NCBI GenBank assembly: GCA_032622095.1
Contig: CP136067.1
Location: forward strand, 200,596,052 to 200,660,051
DNA: 64,000 nucleotides
Direction: 5' to 3'
DNA from: Siphonodentalium dalli
Taxonomy: Eukaryota; Mollusca; Scaphopoda; Gadilida; Siphonodentaliidae
The notes under the pieces are model-generated. The model saw only the letters and a program-made list of their open reading frames with translations. It made no database searches and was not told the origin of the DNA. Shown here piece by piece: positions 33,577 through 44,696 of this stretch. Every line of letters starts with the position of its first letter. Position 1 is the stretch's first letter. Position numbers and translations under genes: made by a program.

Positions 33577-34028
33577 TATGAGATGCCTTTGGTGGTAGAA
33601 TTGAAACAAGGAAACCTGCTATAAACTATCTATGCTAATCTCGTTTTTGTTTATCTACCTGCCTACATTTGTACTACTTAAGTATTACCTGTTGTTTATT
33701 ACCAAAATGGGAAACAGATAAGTTGTTTTTTTGGCCTTGCATGTAATTATTATTATAGGAAATCATTGCCTTTACATTAACTAATCAGTCATATAGACAT
33801 CTGGGCAGGTGATCGGTCATCCGATTATAAGGCACATGTATGTACTGTCGATATCTGATTGGCCATTTCATTATTTGGGTAACATTTTATGCATACGTCT
33901 AACTTATTGATATTCACCTCAGATACTTTGCCTGTGGTGTTGTCCCGAATATCATGTGTCATCATATATCATATAACACCAGGGCCACAAGCAGGAGCCA
34001 GAAATAATTTATTGTTTTATAATAGTAA
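33577..34028. other. No gene recognised
   Basis: Nothing supported. Confidence 0.4.
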
Positions 34029-36260
34029 TTAGTACCTTCTTGAGTTAGCCAGCATTCATATGTCAAAGCAAAACGCCAAGCTACAGAATTTATTCCCACT
34101 TTACTGTTTGCTTTCGTTCACACTCGGACTTATTATCGTGTTGATGAATCACGGCTGGATATATTCACTGTAAATCGTGTAATCGGATTTAAGTTTCAGC
34201 TGAATTGAATATTTCACCGAAGATGTCTCGATGGGAGCATGTTTATATAGATGTATAGAGGTAACTGCAAGTACATAATTGAAAGAAATAGAAAATACAT
34301 GTGTACTAGTACATGTGTATATACACTGTACAATTATGTATGGACCAGTGTGCTACATGTACTACAATTCCCCCTTTGCATCTCCCGGGGGGGGGGGGGG
34401 GGGGAGATATCATAGCACACTAGTATCAGATACCATTGTCAAATTGGTCAATGAGATTCTAAGTTATTGTGAGAGAGTAATTTAGAGTCAGATTATTGAT
34501 AAAGTCCACAGAAGATTACAGTGTGATGTTTCCCCTCAGATTAATTGTAATTTATTGTTTGATAACTCATTAAGGATGTTAGTAGCTTCTTGGGTTAGCC
34601 TGGATTCATAAATGTATGTCATAGCAAAACAGTTACACCGAGCTACTCGATTTATACTCACTATACTGTATGCTTTCGTTCATTCCCGGACTTATTATCG
34701 TGATGAATCACGGCTTGATATATTCACTGTAAATCGTGTAATCGGATTTAATTTTCAGCTGAATTTAATATTTCACCAAAGATGTCTCGATGGGAGCATG
34801 TTTATATACCGGTAGATGTATAGAGGTAACTACAAGTACATAATTGAAGGGTAGAAATTGAAAATACATGGGTATATACAATTATGTAGGTACCAGTGTG
34901 CTACGAAAATTTGCCCTGCGCATCTCCCCCGGGGGGGTAGAGGGGGTAGAGATATCATAGCACACTAGTATCAGATACCATTGTCAAATTGGTCAATGTG
35001 ATTCTAAGTTATTGTGAGAGAGTAATTTAAAGTCTGATTATTGATAAAGTCCACAGAAGATTACAGTGCGATGTTTCCCCTCAGATTAATTGTAATTTAT
35101 TGTTTGATAACTCATTTTATCACATGATTAGCACTATTTCCCGATGTAATATTCGAGCGTAATAGACACGTGTAATATCGTCGCGTGCAATGACGTCACG
35201 CTGCTCTTTGGGACAATGATCGCTGGCTGCAGTTAATTGTTGTTTTCGATAAAATTTTAGCGATTATATGATCATGTGATAAAAAGTATCTCAAACTCGT
35301 TCTATTTTATACGTAATTTATCAACCTCGTCCACTAAATTCTATTTGAGCCTCGGTAAACCTCGGCTCAAATCGAATTTAGTGAACTCGGTTGATAAATT
35401 CCGTATAAAATAGTAACTCGTTTGAGATCCTCTACTGTATAAGGACCTTAGTAGCTTAAGAATCTTGGGTTAGCCTGGATTCATATGTCAGTCAAAGCAA
35501 AACAGTTACACCGAGCTACTCGCTTTATACTCACTACATGTACCGGTATACTGTATGCTTTCGTTCATTCCCGGAATTATTATCGTGTTGAATCACGGCT
35601 GGATATATTCACTGTAAATCGTGAAATTGGCTTTAATTTTCAGCTGAATTTAATATTTCACCAAAGATGTCTCGATGGGAGCATGTTTATATAGATGTAT
35701 AGAGGTAACTACAAGTACATAATTGAAGGGTAGAAATAGAAAATACATGTGTACTAGTATATACAATTATGTATGTGCAGTGTGCTACAAAAATTTGCCC
35801 TGCGAGTGCGCATCTCCACCGGGTGGAGGAGGTGGGGGCAGTGGTAGAGATATCATAGCACACTATAGTATCAGATACCATTGTCAAATTGGTCAATGTG
35901 AATGAGTAATTTAAAGTCCGATTATTGATAAAGTCCACAGAAGATTACAGTGCCATGTTTCTCCTCAGATTAATTGTAATTTATTGTTTAATAACTCATT
36001 AAGGACGTTAGTAGCTTCTTGGGTTAGCCTGGATTCATATGTCAAAGCAAAACCATTACATGAGCTACTCGATCCATTATCACTATACTGTTTGCTCTCA
36101 TTCATTCTCGGACTTATTATCGTGTTAATGAATCAGGCTGGATGTACTACCGTAGTATTCACTGTAAATCGTGCATTGGATTTTACTATTGTGGTTTATT
36201 GCTGAATTGAATATTTCACTGAGGATGTGTGGACTTAGTGATGGGAGCATGTTTATATAC
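34029..36260 (+). repeat. R array: ~550-bp tandem repeat, four copies
   Basis: Units start near 34029, 34580, 35449 and 36010 with TTCTTGRGTTAGCCWGGATT. They share GAATCACGGCTGGATATATT, TCTCGATGGGAGCATGTTTA, ATACCATTGTCAAATTGGTC and TAATTGTAATTTATTGTTTG. Units 1-3 hold a G-rich block (CTCCCGGGGGGG in unit 1, GGTGGAGGAGGTGGGGGC in unit 3). Unit 4 is partial. The family I element sits between units 2 and 3. Confidence 0.9.
35117..35438. mobile_element. Family I foldback element, copy 2
   Basis: Absent from the equivalent junctions of R units 1/2 and 3/4, which read AACTCATTAAGGA straight through. It begins TTATCACATGATTAGC and repeats ATCATGTGATAA internally before the CTCGG foldback. It contains TGACGTCA, as in the 6543 copy. 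Confidence 0.8.
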
Positions 36261-36779
36261 ATGTACATGTAGATGCATAGAGGTACTTACATGTACATAC
36301 TATATTTATTAGATATAACTCTTTACTGTATTTTAGCCAGAACAGACCTTTTATATATATTCCCCCTCACGATTCAAGTCGGAAAACACAACATGAAACT
36401 ATGACCATTGTCTTCGTTTCCAGGTTTCTTTTCAAATTGTCAGTATACCAGTACATGTAGGGAAATCTTGCACATATTCTGGTTCTAGTACATTGTATGA
36501 AGTTTATGTATGCATACACCAGGAGTTTATAGCATTGTATGAAGTTTATGTATGCATGCACCAGGAGTTTATAGCATTGAAAAACTTTCAATGTCACATA
36601 CCGGTACCTACATGTATTCTTCAGGTAAGTTTTATTACTGAAATCTTCAAATTACTTGTATGAATGTTTTGCACGGTTTCGTAACTTTGTTGCTGAACTT
36701 TTGAGATCATGTAAAGCAGAAGTCTCAAGACTTATAAATTTTAATTGAAATTACACAAGGTCAACCACTTCAGCACTTA

Positions 36780-37124
36780 CCGCTATTCTCAAAGTAATTG
36801 ACCAGAAAAACGGGGTGATACCCCGGTCATGACCGCGGTGATACCGGTAATAAACGGTAGCGGTATCGAGACGGTCATGGCGTGGAGTTACGGTATTGGG
36901 CGATAATTATATCGTGGTCTTTTAGCGGGCACCGCATTAATTTTGTTGAATACCGCAGTGATTTTCATGGAACTTTTAGGGGAAGTATTTACTCACACAT
37001 ACTTACAAGTTCGCGTTGACAAGCGGTATCAGTACCGTGGTATTGGAGGATACCGCGGTATAGTACCGCCATATTAACGGGGTGACAACACGTTATTGGT
37101 GGTCAATTACTTTAAGTATAGCGG
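36780..37124. mobile_element. Family G element, 345 bp
   Basis: Ends CCGCTATTCTCAAAGTAATT and the complement of CCGCTATACTTAAAGTAATT, flanked by TA. The interior is packed with CCGCGGTA/TACCG motifs. TA target as for Tc1/mariner MITEs. Confidence 0.9.
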
Positions 37125-37398
37125 TATAGTGCCGTGTACAATGTACATGTACCAGAATTTTTAAGCATTGAGGAGAAATTTCAATGTGACATACCAGTAC
37201 CTTGTATTTACAAAAACAAACTAATCAATTTTTCTCTGAAATCTTCAATATATTTAGCTCAGTTTGCTGACTTTATTGCTGATCTTTTGAACTCTATCAA
37301 GTCTTTTTGAATTGAAATTATACAAGGTCAGCCACTTAACGGTACATCTACATGTATGGCGCCGTGACCATTGTCTTCTTGCCAGATTTATTGTTGTA

Positions 37399-37611
37399 CA
37401 GTAATGCTCTAATTAATCAACTTGTTAACCATAGCAGAATTATGGGTAACTTTTCAGGATTTAGTCGGAAATATGACTTGTTGCCATTCATTGGAAAGCT
37501 CTCAGCGAGAGCTTTCCGATGAATGACAACAAGCCATATTTCCTACTAAATCCTGAAAAATTACCCATAATTCTGCTGTAGTTAAGAAGTCGATTAATTA
37601 GAGCATTACTG
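37399..37611. mobile_element. Family A MITE, 213 bp
   Basis: TA on both sides; the loop is CTCTCAGCGAGAG. Confidence 0.9.
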
Positions 37612-37720
37612 TACATGTACCGTGTCAGTATAGGGAAATCTTCATGTTCTCATACTAGTAACATTATATCATCTGAAGTTTATATAGCATTCAAAAACTT
37701 CCAATGTCACATACAAAGTA

Positions 37721-37844
37721 CAGTAATGCTCTAAGTAATCGACTCCTTAACCACAGCAGAATTATGGGAAATTTTTCAGAATTTAGTCGGAAATTACCCA
37801 TAATTCTGCTGTGGTTAAGGAGTCGATTTCTTAGAGCATTACTG
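37721..37844. mobile_element. Family A MITE, 124 bp
   Basis: TA on both sides. The inner half of both arms is lost (TTAGTCGGAAATTACCCATA junction). Confidence 0.9.
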
Positions 37845-37894
37845 TATTTAGTTGAATTTTAATACTGATATCTTGTAAATATTCATATTTTGCA

Positions 37895-37976
37895 CGGTTT
37901 GGTACACGGTTTGGTACTCGGTTTGGTACTCGGTTTGGTACATGGTTTGGTACACGGTTTAGTACACGGTTTGGTA
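37895..37976. repeat. 11-bp minisatellite
   Basis: Seven units of ACGGTTTGGTA/CTCGGTTTGGTA. The family G element follows directly. Confidence 0.9.
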
Positions 37977-38361
37977 CCGCTATACTTAAAGTAATTGACC
38001 ACCAATAACGTGGTGTCACCCTGTTAATACCGCGGTACTATACCGCAGTATCCTCCAATACCGCGGTACTGATACCGCTTGTTAATGCGAACAAGTATGT
38101 GGGAGTAAATACCTCCCCTCAAAGAGTTCCATGAAAATCACCGCGGTATTCCAAAAAATTAATGCGGTGCCCGCTAAAAGACCGCGGTATTCAAAAAAAT
38201 TAATGCGGTGCCCGCTAAAAGACTGCGGTATCATTATCGCCCAATACCGTAACTCCACCGCCGTGACCATCTCGATACCGCTACCGTATATTACCGGTAT
38301 CACCGCAGTCATGACCGGGGTATCACCCCGTTTTTCTGGTCAATTACTTTGAGAATAGCGG
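37977..38361. mobile_element. Family G element, 385 bp, inverted relative to 36780
   Basis: TA on both sides. It has a ~40-bp internal duplication (ATTAATGCGGTGCCCGCTAA occurs twice), absent from the 36780 copy, which explains the length difference. Confidence 0.9.
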
Positions 38362-38607
38362 TACATGTAACTTTGTTGCTGAACTTTTGAGATCATGTAA
38401 AGCAGAAGTCTCAAGACTTTTTTTAATTGAAATTATACAAGGTCAACAACTTTAGCACTTATAGTGCTGTGACCATTGTCTTCGTTGCCAGGTGTTCGGT
38501 CTTGTGTCTTATTGTCTGGTATTGATTCCACATTCCATTACCAGGGACGAACAGTCAAATAATCAATCATTTCTCTCTGCGGTAACACATTGTTACAGTC
38601 TTATGTA

Positions 38608-38713
38608 CAGTAATGTCCTAATTAATCGACTCCTTAACCACAACAGAATTATGGGTAACTTTTCAGGATTTAGTCGGAAATATGACTTGTTGCCATTCAT
38701 TGGAAAGCTCTCA
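38608..38713. mobile_element. Family A, solo left arm
   Basis: Complete left arm up to GGAAAGCTCTC, then an abrupt switch into family B sequence. Confidence 0.85.
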
Positions 38714-38714
38714 T

Positions 38715-39056
38715 CGCCTCATCTGCTACATGTATGGGAGACATAGACTCAGATTGAAGTTCCCAAATGGTTAATATTGTGATGTACGCCCGTTGGGAAC
38801 CTCGATTATGCAATGTATCATCTGCCAATTTGGGGATATAGAGAAACTAGACTAAAAAAGAAATAGAATCTATGTGAAGAAGTTTCTATAGAAATTTTAT
38901 AATAAAGAAACTTTCCAGAGAAGATGAAGCCTAAGCATAATGAGGTCCCCAGAGGGTGAATTTAGTGATGCTAGCCCGCTATGTGGGATAGCGTGACTAA
39001 ATTCATGCTCTGGGGACCTCATTCTGCAAATGACAGGCACACTAAACTCAGACTTG
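38715..39056. mobile_element. Family B, left-truncated
   Basis: Begins at CATCTGCTACATGTATGGGA (middle of the element) and ends CTCAGACTTG. Same TTTAGTGTG-subgroup middle as 13138 and 48577. Confidence 0.85.
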
Positions 39057-39271
39057 CTCCTCATAGTGGGAGGTTTTCTCTAGACGCAATCACATTAATT
39101 ACCGCTAACGACCCTTTTCTCGTTAACTACCTTCCTTCAACATTATAGAAGCTACACATGTACAGGGTACCTGGTATTTCTTGGAAGAAAAAGTGGTTTT
39201 CCAATCACGTCTTGCCACTATTGAGAGGACCATGTATAATGGAACCTATGAACAGATGAGAGCATTCAGAG

Positions 39272-39703
39272 AAATCCTGCAAATAGTGTGTCTGTTATTT
39301 GCAGAATGAGGTACCCAGAGGGTGAGTTTATTGTTGCTATCCCCGCACAGTCGGGCTAGCATTTCCAAATTCACCATCTGGGGTCCTCATTCTGCTTAGA
39401 CCTCATCTTCTGGGAAGTATCTATAATTTCAAATTAATATTGTTTTCAGTTACTTTTTCCCTTCCGGGAAGTTTCTATATCCCCTCATTTGCAGAAGATA
39501 AATGCATAATCGAAGTGACTAATGGTCGCCAACTTCATCTGGGGAACTTCAATCTGTTCCTAGGTCGATTTATACTATAAAGCAGAATGAGGTTTCCAGA
39601 GGGTGGATTTGGTGATACTAGCCCACAATGTGGGATAGTGTCACTATAATCACCCTCTGAGGACCTTATTTTGCAAATGACAGACACACTATTTACAGGC
39701 TTC
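39272..39703. mobile_element. Family B element
   Basis: Full structure with worn ends (AAATCCTGCAAATAGTGTGT ... TTTACAGGCTTC). No clear target duplication. Confidence 0.85.
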
Positions 39704-39909
39704 TATACAGCTACCGGTACCTATTGTAGTTTACCTGTTTCACAGGTGGTTTTTTGATGGAGCGTGGGCGGATGAAAAAAGTCATTGGTTGGGTAATATC
39801 TGGGTGCTGAATGTCAAGGTGAAACTGGTGGTTGTACTCTGTGTACTTATGCAACGCTTTGAGGAGATTTTGTTTTTTGGGAATCATTTAGAGTCATTCG
39901 GTAATGTAT

Positions 39910-40027
39910 GAGCAATTCACTACCATAGGTAAGTTCTAATGAGCAATTCACTACCATAGGTAAGTTCTAATGAGCAATTCACTACCATAGGTAAGTTCTA
40001 ATGAGCAATTCACTACCATAGTATTTT
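39910..40027. repeat. 31-bp minisatellite
   Basis: Four copies of GAGCAATTCACTACCATAGG plus TAAGTTCTAAT, starting 39910, 39941, 39972 and 40003. Confidence 0.95.
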
Positions 40028-40597
40028 TTAAGTTTAATTGACATATGTCATCTCTCCTATTTTCGTTCTATAGCGATTCCTGTCGTAGTACTGATCAATT
40101 TAAATTTTGTAGACTCACTTCGCCCTATAGAATGGCCACTTCGCCTTATTTTTATAGTAGGGCGAAGTCATTTCGCCCTGAAAATCTGGTCTAGGCTGGT
40201 CCCTGCCATACATGTAGGTAAGTTAGGTAAGAGATGTATTGTTTATTTCTATTTTTGCAACATTCTGTCACCAATGAGAGTGAAGTGATTTGCACGATAC
40301 ATCATACAACTGTTTCTTTCACTCGCTCTTATATAACGGTATGAGTGTCTCTGAGTATCTCAGAGTTTAAGCTCTGAGTCCGAGAGTAATATAACACACA
40401 ATTCAGACATATATATGATTAGACAATGTAGAGATAAGATAAAGATTTATTGAAACAAACCATAAAACAATTGTGCCTGTCATAATATACATGTATTTAC
40501 AGTAAATAAGTAATAATCAATCTTGATTTGATGATGGTTTGCTGCAAGTTGGTGAAAGCTCTGCCGACTATCGACTATCGTGTTTTACACACAACAG
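40028..40597. other. No gene recognised
   Basis: CTTCGCCCTATAGAATGGCC and TAGGGCGAAGTCATTTCGCC form an imperfect hairpin at 40130-40180. AGATAAGATAAAGATTTATTG at 40433 resembles the tract at 22199. Confidence 0.45.
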
Positions 40598-40729
40598 ATT
40601 AATGTGTCTCAGGAGATGATTATGAGCAATCAAGAAGTTGTCAGCTCTGTTGACGAGCATTGCCCTTTGATTGTCCACAAAATGAACGGCCATAGTAATG
40701 GCAAATCCTATCATTTTCCTCTAACTAGA
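40598..40729 (+). CDS. Candidate exon, unknown protein
   Basis: An acceptor-like TGTTTTACACACAACAG precedes an open stretch with an internal start: MIMSNQEVVSSVDEHCPLIV followed by HKMNGHSNGKSYHFPLTR. The residue mix and a Kozak-like GGAGATGA suggest true coding. The 3' boundary coincides with the family A element at 40728. The only donor is AGA/GTAATG, partly made by the transposon end, so the exon may be intact or interrupted. Family unknown. Confidence 0.4.
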
Positions 40730-40943
40730 GTAATGCCCTACATAATCGACTCCTTAACCACCGCAGAATTATGATAACTTTTCAGTATTTAGTCGGAAAT
40801 ATGGCAACAAGCCATATTTCCGACTACCGGTACATGTATATAGAGAGCTTTCCGATGAATGTCAACAAGCCATATTTCCGACTAAATCCTGAAAAGTTAC
40901 CCTTCTGCTGTGGTTAAGGAGTCGATTATTTAAGGCATTACTG
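40728..40943. mobile_element. Family A MITE with rearranged centre
   Basis: Left end mutated to GAGTAATGCCC after TA; right end ATTACTG then TA. The centre has CGACTACCGGTACATGTATA inserted between partial right-arm copies. Confidence 0.85.
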
Positions 40944-41414
40944 TACATGTGCCGTAACTGCATTGTGGTGGGGATAACGACCTTCATTATGTGTGTTGAA
41001 ATGTTGGGTGAAATCAGGCTTTTCTTGGGAACTTTGGAGCAATGCACCTGTTGAGAGAATACTCTCCACCTGTTGATTATACCTGTTGATGAAGCTATTA
41101 ATAGGTTTATTTACATGCTGGCACACCTGAGATGCACCTTAATTACCTATTGTTCTAGCTTTTTTCGTTGTTATCTCTCCTCACCAGGTGATGAGGTTTG
41201 GCATTCTGTTTAGTTTTTGGTATCCCCTAGCGACCACTATAACCTCGTTTGCAGCCAGCAATATATCTCACATAGATGATATCTTAGCCTCTAAATTCCT
41301 CATTTGATTACAGTAAATAAGAATACACTCAGAAATGACACCTTTATCTATTCTCTATAGGGTGATAAGGGCTAATTAATTATAACTAAGAATTCTTCCA
41401 TGACCACAAAAAGG
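40944..41414. other. No gene recognised
   Basis: Nothing supported on either strand. Confidence 0.4.
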
Positions 41415-41422
41415 TTACTAGT

Positions 41423-41670
41423 CAAGCCTTGAAATAGTGTGTCTGTCATTTGCAGAATGAGGTCCCCAGAGGGTGAATTTAGTGATGCTACCCCGCATAG
41501 CGGGCTAGCATCACCAAATTCTGGGTACCTCATTCTGCTTACACCTCAGCAGAATGAGGTTCCCAGAGGGTGAATTTGTTGATGCTAGCCCGCTATGCGG
41601 GGTAGCATCACTAAATTCACCCTCTGGGGACCTCATTATGCAAATGACAGACACACTATTTCAAGTCTTA
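41423..41670. mobile_element. Family B element, 248-bp form, 8-bp TSD
   Basis: CAAGCCTTGAAATAGTGTGT to TATTTCAAGTCTTA, with perfect duplication TTACTAGT at 41415-41422 and 41671-41678. The two hairpins are fused through CTTACACCTCAGCAGAATG. Confidence 0.9.
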
Positions 41671-41682
41671 TTACTAGTACTA

Positions 41683-41790
41683 GTCAGGATATAGTGTGTC
41701 TGACATTTGTAGAATGAGGTCCCCAGAGGGTGAATTTAGTGACTCTATGCCACACTTCATTCTGCTTAGGTCGCAACTGCTATGGGAGAC
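41683..41790. mobile_element. Family B fragment
   Basis: Left end (AGGATATAGTGTGTCTGACA), half a hairpin, then CATTCTGCTTAGGTCGCAAC. It stops at GGGAGACC, followed by the 13-mer AAAAAGGTTACTA that also precedes the 41423 element. Confidence 0.8.
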
Positions 41791-41979
41791 CAAAAAGGTT
41801 ACTATAGCACCAGCCTGGATATTATGTGTCGTGACATTTGCAGAATTATGTGATTTATTGGTGCTATCTGGTACAAGGGTTAGGCCAAAAAAAAACGTCT
41901 TTGTTCCGATACCCTGCCTGGCTGAGATTTTCTTGCCTGCCTCAGAAGGCTAGTCTATAGTTACCTGTTAGAGTGTTAA

Positions 41980-42360
41980 CCCTTTACCCAATATAATGGC
42001 CCTGTGCCAATGCATTCTCTTATATATGCGAGTCGACCATAGGTCGCCTCGCATATATAAGAGAATTCATTGGCTTAACACATTAAAAATTATAAAATTG
42101 TTAAAGAATGTAAGAAAAAATGGTAAAAAGTGTTAAAAAAAGATTTTTTTTAGGCCAATGCATTCTCTTACATATGCGAGTAGACTCGCATATATAAGAG
42201 AATGCATTGGCACAGGGTATAACTGTAACTATCACAATGTGGTCAAGGAGCCGGTTCCAATGATATCCATATTTGTATGGTTCTATTGAGACAGACCGAA
42301 GATATTTTAGGCCGTTGAAGCTTTATTTGGCCGGTTTTGGCCGGTTTGTTGGGTAAAGGG
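41980..42360. mobile_element. TTAA element, C1 type, 381 bp
   Basis: Perfect TTAA on both sides (41976-41979, 42361-42364). Two core palindromes; the second is shortened (GCGAGTAGACTCGC). The right arm holds CCGGTTTTGGCCGGTTTGTT. Confidence 0.95.
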
Positions 42361-42364
42361 TTAA

Positions 42365-43446
42365 TGTGTATATTTATCGTTTTTACCAATCAAAAAAGCA
42401 AATATAAGTTGGTAGAGATCTTACTTCAGAGTGAATGATTTTCAATACACATTTATCTACCATATTCCATGGGACCGTGACTACACTATTATATCGCTTA
42501 CGGCTAAAGGTTATAAAAAAATCCCTGTCTGCCTGTCCACCCCCGTGTACATGGTATCGCATAACCCGAGGGTATCACCAAACCAGACCAGTTTTGATAA
42601 TTGAACATATCTTCCCTCAGATGAAGCTATAAATCTCCCAGTTAAATGGTGATATCCACTATTCAAAACACAATTTCGCAAAGGGGAATGTTCCCTCAAT
42701 GGGATAGCGACCATAGCTTGCTTTCACCCCGATTAATGTAATAGAAATTCCGGCTCATTTCCGATTTTATCATAAATAGTAGACACTTTTTGACATTAGG
42801 TAGTTCGTTTTAAACATAATTATCAGTCATAGATGGCGGATAATGCATGTACATGTATCAATAGAAAAATATATGTTTAATTAACCATAAAATTGTCTAG
42901 CCTGCAGATAGGTTCGCAAAAATACTATCTGTGTCCAAGTGTGGGTACCCACCATAATTTTGGGTATCAAAGCTGCAGATCTATCCTGCGATGAGATGTT
43001 GCCAAACCAGAGCTTGGATGTCAAAGATGCGAATGACATGCTTCAGATTTTGACCGTTTCTGCTTGAAAATATCCCAATTATCATTCGGACAGGCCGGAA
43101 AATGGATCATCTTTAAGGTGGGGGTGCATGTGCAAGGGTGAAAACGTGTATATTTGTTTGTGTTTTATGTTCTAATGTCATATTAATAATATACATGTAG
43201 GCTATTCTGTGTTATTCGACATTATAGGCCCGGAACGAATGGAAATATTAAATCAGTGTAATCATGAGTTTAATAGCAGGGACATGGCTAGAGGGTCCCT
43301 GTTAGGGGTGTTCACCTATAGTTTCTAAATGCACTCCCTTCCAGTAACTTCTATTTGCACCCCCATGTTTGTTAGGTTCAAGTTTTCATCGGATAATTAT
43401 AATTATAGTGGGTACCCACTGCTGTCTGAGAAAATTATCCTCTTAC
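42365..43446. other. No gene recognised
   Basis: Looks unique. A plus-strand open stretch ending at about 43069 (...CDEMLPNQSLDVKDANDM..., then LQILTVSA and stop) is protein-like but lacks a start codon or a convincing acceptor. The minus frame 42511-42714 is also unsupported. Confidence 0.35.
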
Positions 43447-43552
43447 TGAGAGCTTTCCAATGAATGGCAACAAGCCATATTTCTGACTAAATCCTGAAAA
43501 ATTACCCATTATTTTGCTGTGGTTAAGGAGTCGATTATTTAGGGCATTATTG
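43447..43552. mobile_element. Family A, solo right arm
   Basis: GAGAGCTTTCCAATGAATGG to GGGCATTATTG followed by TA; no left arm. Confidence 0.85.
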
Positions 43553-43855
43553 TATCACCAAATTTATCCAGTGTGACCATTCTTTGGAATGAATCACACA
43601 ATCTTGCTGACTATAATTAGCACAGCCTTCGTTGCACTTAAGTTACTACTTAGAGGGTTCTTAGTGTCAAAGAGATCGCGGCATGCGATCAAACCCTGGG
43701 CCATGTCTCACAGAATCAGAAGCATGGAACAAAGGCTGCATAACATTGTTGGTAATGGGAATTGATTTAACTGCATAGAATGAATTATCCTCAGCATCAC
43801 ATGTCGACCTGCCTTAGTAAGTCTGCACATAGAATCTAAGATGCAAGCTTAGGTC
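43553..43855. other. No gene recognised
   Basis: Nothing supported. Confidence 0.4.
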
Positions 43856-44191
43856 CGAGCCTTCAAATAGTGTGTCATTTGCAGAATGAGGTCCCCAGAG
43901 GGTGAATTTAGTGATGCTATCCTGCAAGGTCTCAAATTAACATTGTTTTTAAGTTACATTTTCCCTTTTGTTCAGTTTCTATATCCCCTAATTTGCAGAA
44001 GATACCAGTAAAATGCATAATAGAGGTGAATAATGGATGAATATCACCAACTTCAACTGGGGAACTTCAATCTGAACTACCGGCAGTTGAGGCTCCAAGC
44101 AGAAGGTGAATTTGGTGACGCTATCCCACCTTGCGGGATAACGTCACTAAATTCAACCTCTGGGGACCGCATTCTGCTAATTCAAGGCTTG
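43856..44191. mobile_element. Family B element, internally deleted
   Basis: The left hairpin is half missing (GCTATCCTGCAAGGTCTCAA junction). The central CAACTTCAACTGGGGAACTT block and right hairpin are present. Ends TTCAAGGCTTG. Confidence 0.85.
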
Positions 44192-44261
44192 CTCAGTTCT
44201 GCCTCCAGGCAACATCACAGCACTGTTAGTTTTATTGTTTGAGGAATGACCAGACAAAGGG

Positions 44262-44688
44262 CAAGCCTGCAAATAGTGTGCCTGTCATTTGCAGAATGAG
44301 GTCCCCAGAGGGTGAATTTAGTGACGCTATCCCTCATAGCGGGCTAGCAGCACTAAATTCACCCACTGGGGACCTCATTATGCTTAGGCCCTCAACTGCT
44401 ATGGTTTACCTAGGATCAGATAGAAGTTCCCCAGTTGTAGTTGGTGATGTTCACCCATTGGGCACCTCGATTATGCATTTTATCTGCTACAAATTAGGGT
44501 ATATAGAAACTTCCCAGAAGGGAAAATGTAACTGAAAACAATGTTAATTTGATACCATAGTTACTTCCCAGAAGATAAGGCCTAAGCAGAATGAGGTCTC
44601 CAGAGGGTGAATTTAGTGATGCACGTCACTAAATTCACCCTCTGGGGACCTCATTCTGCAAATGACAGGCACACTATTTGCAGGCTTG
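44262..44688. mobile_element. Family B element, 427 bp, 8-bp TSD
   Basis: CAAGCCTGCAAATAGTGTGC to CTATTTGCAGGCTTG with perfect ACAAAGGG at 44254-44261 and 44689-44696. The right hairpin loop is deleted to GATGCACGTCAC. Confidence 0.95.
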
Positions 44689-44696
44689 ACAAAGGG

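Larger units (their letters stand above)
36396..38515 (+). repeat. V array: degenerate tandem repeat with nested elements
   Basis: GACCATTGTCTTCGTTKCCA recurs near 36401, 37367 and 38470. CAATGTSACATACC recurs near 36590 and 37181, with CAATGTCACATACA near 37702. TTTTGAGATCATGTAAAGCA recurs near 36700 and 38386. Units of about 300-400 bp are split by two G and two A elements. A 42-bp duplication (CATTGTATGAAGTTTATGTA) lies at 36491-36575. Confidence 0.75.

Noticed and set aside
34381-34405. G-rich tract as a regulatory quadruplex
   Set aside because: It is a variable block repeated in each R unit; possible structure only, no regulatory context.
43001-43069. Coding stretch ending LQILTVSA
   Set aside because: Protein-like composition only; no start, no clear acceptor and no partner exon.
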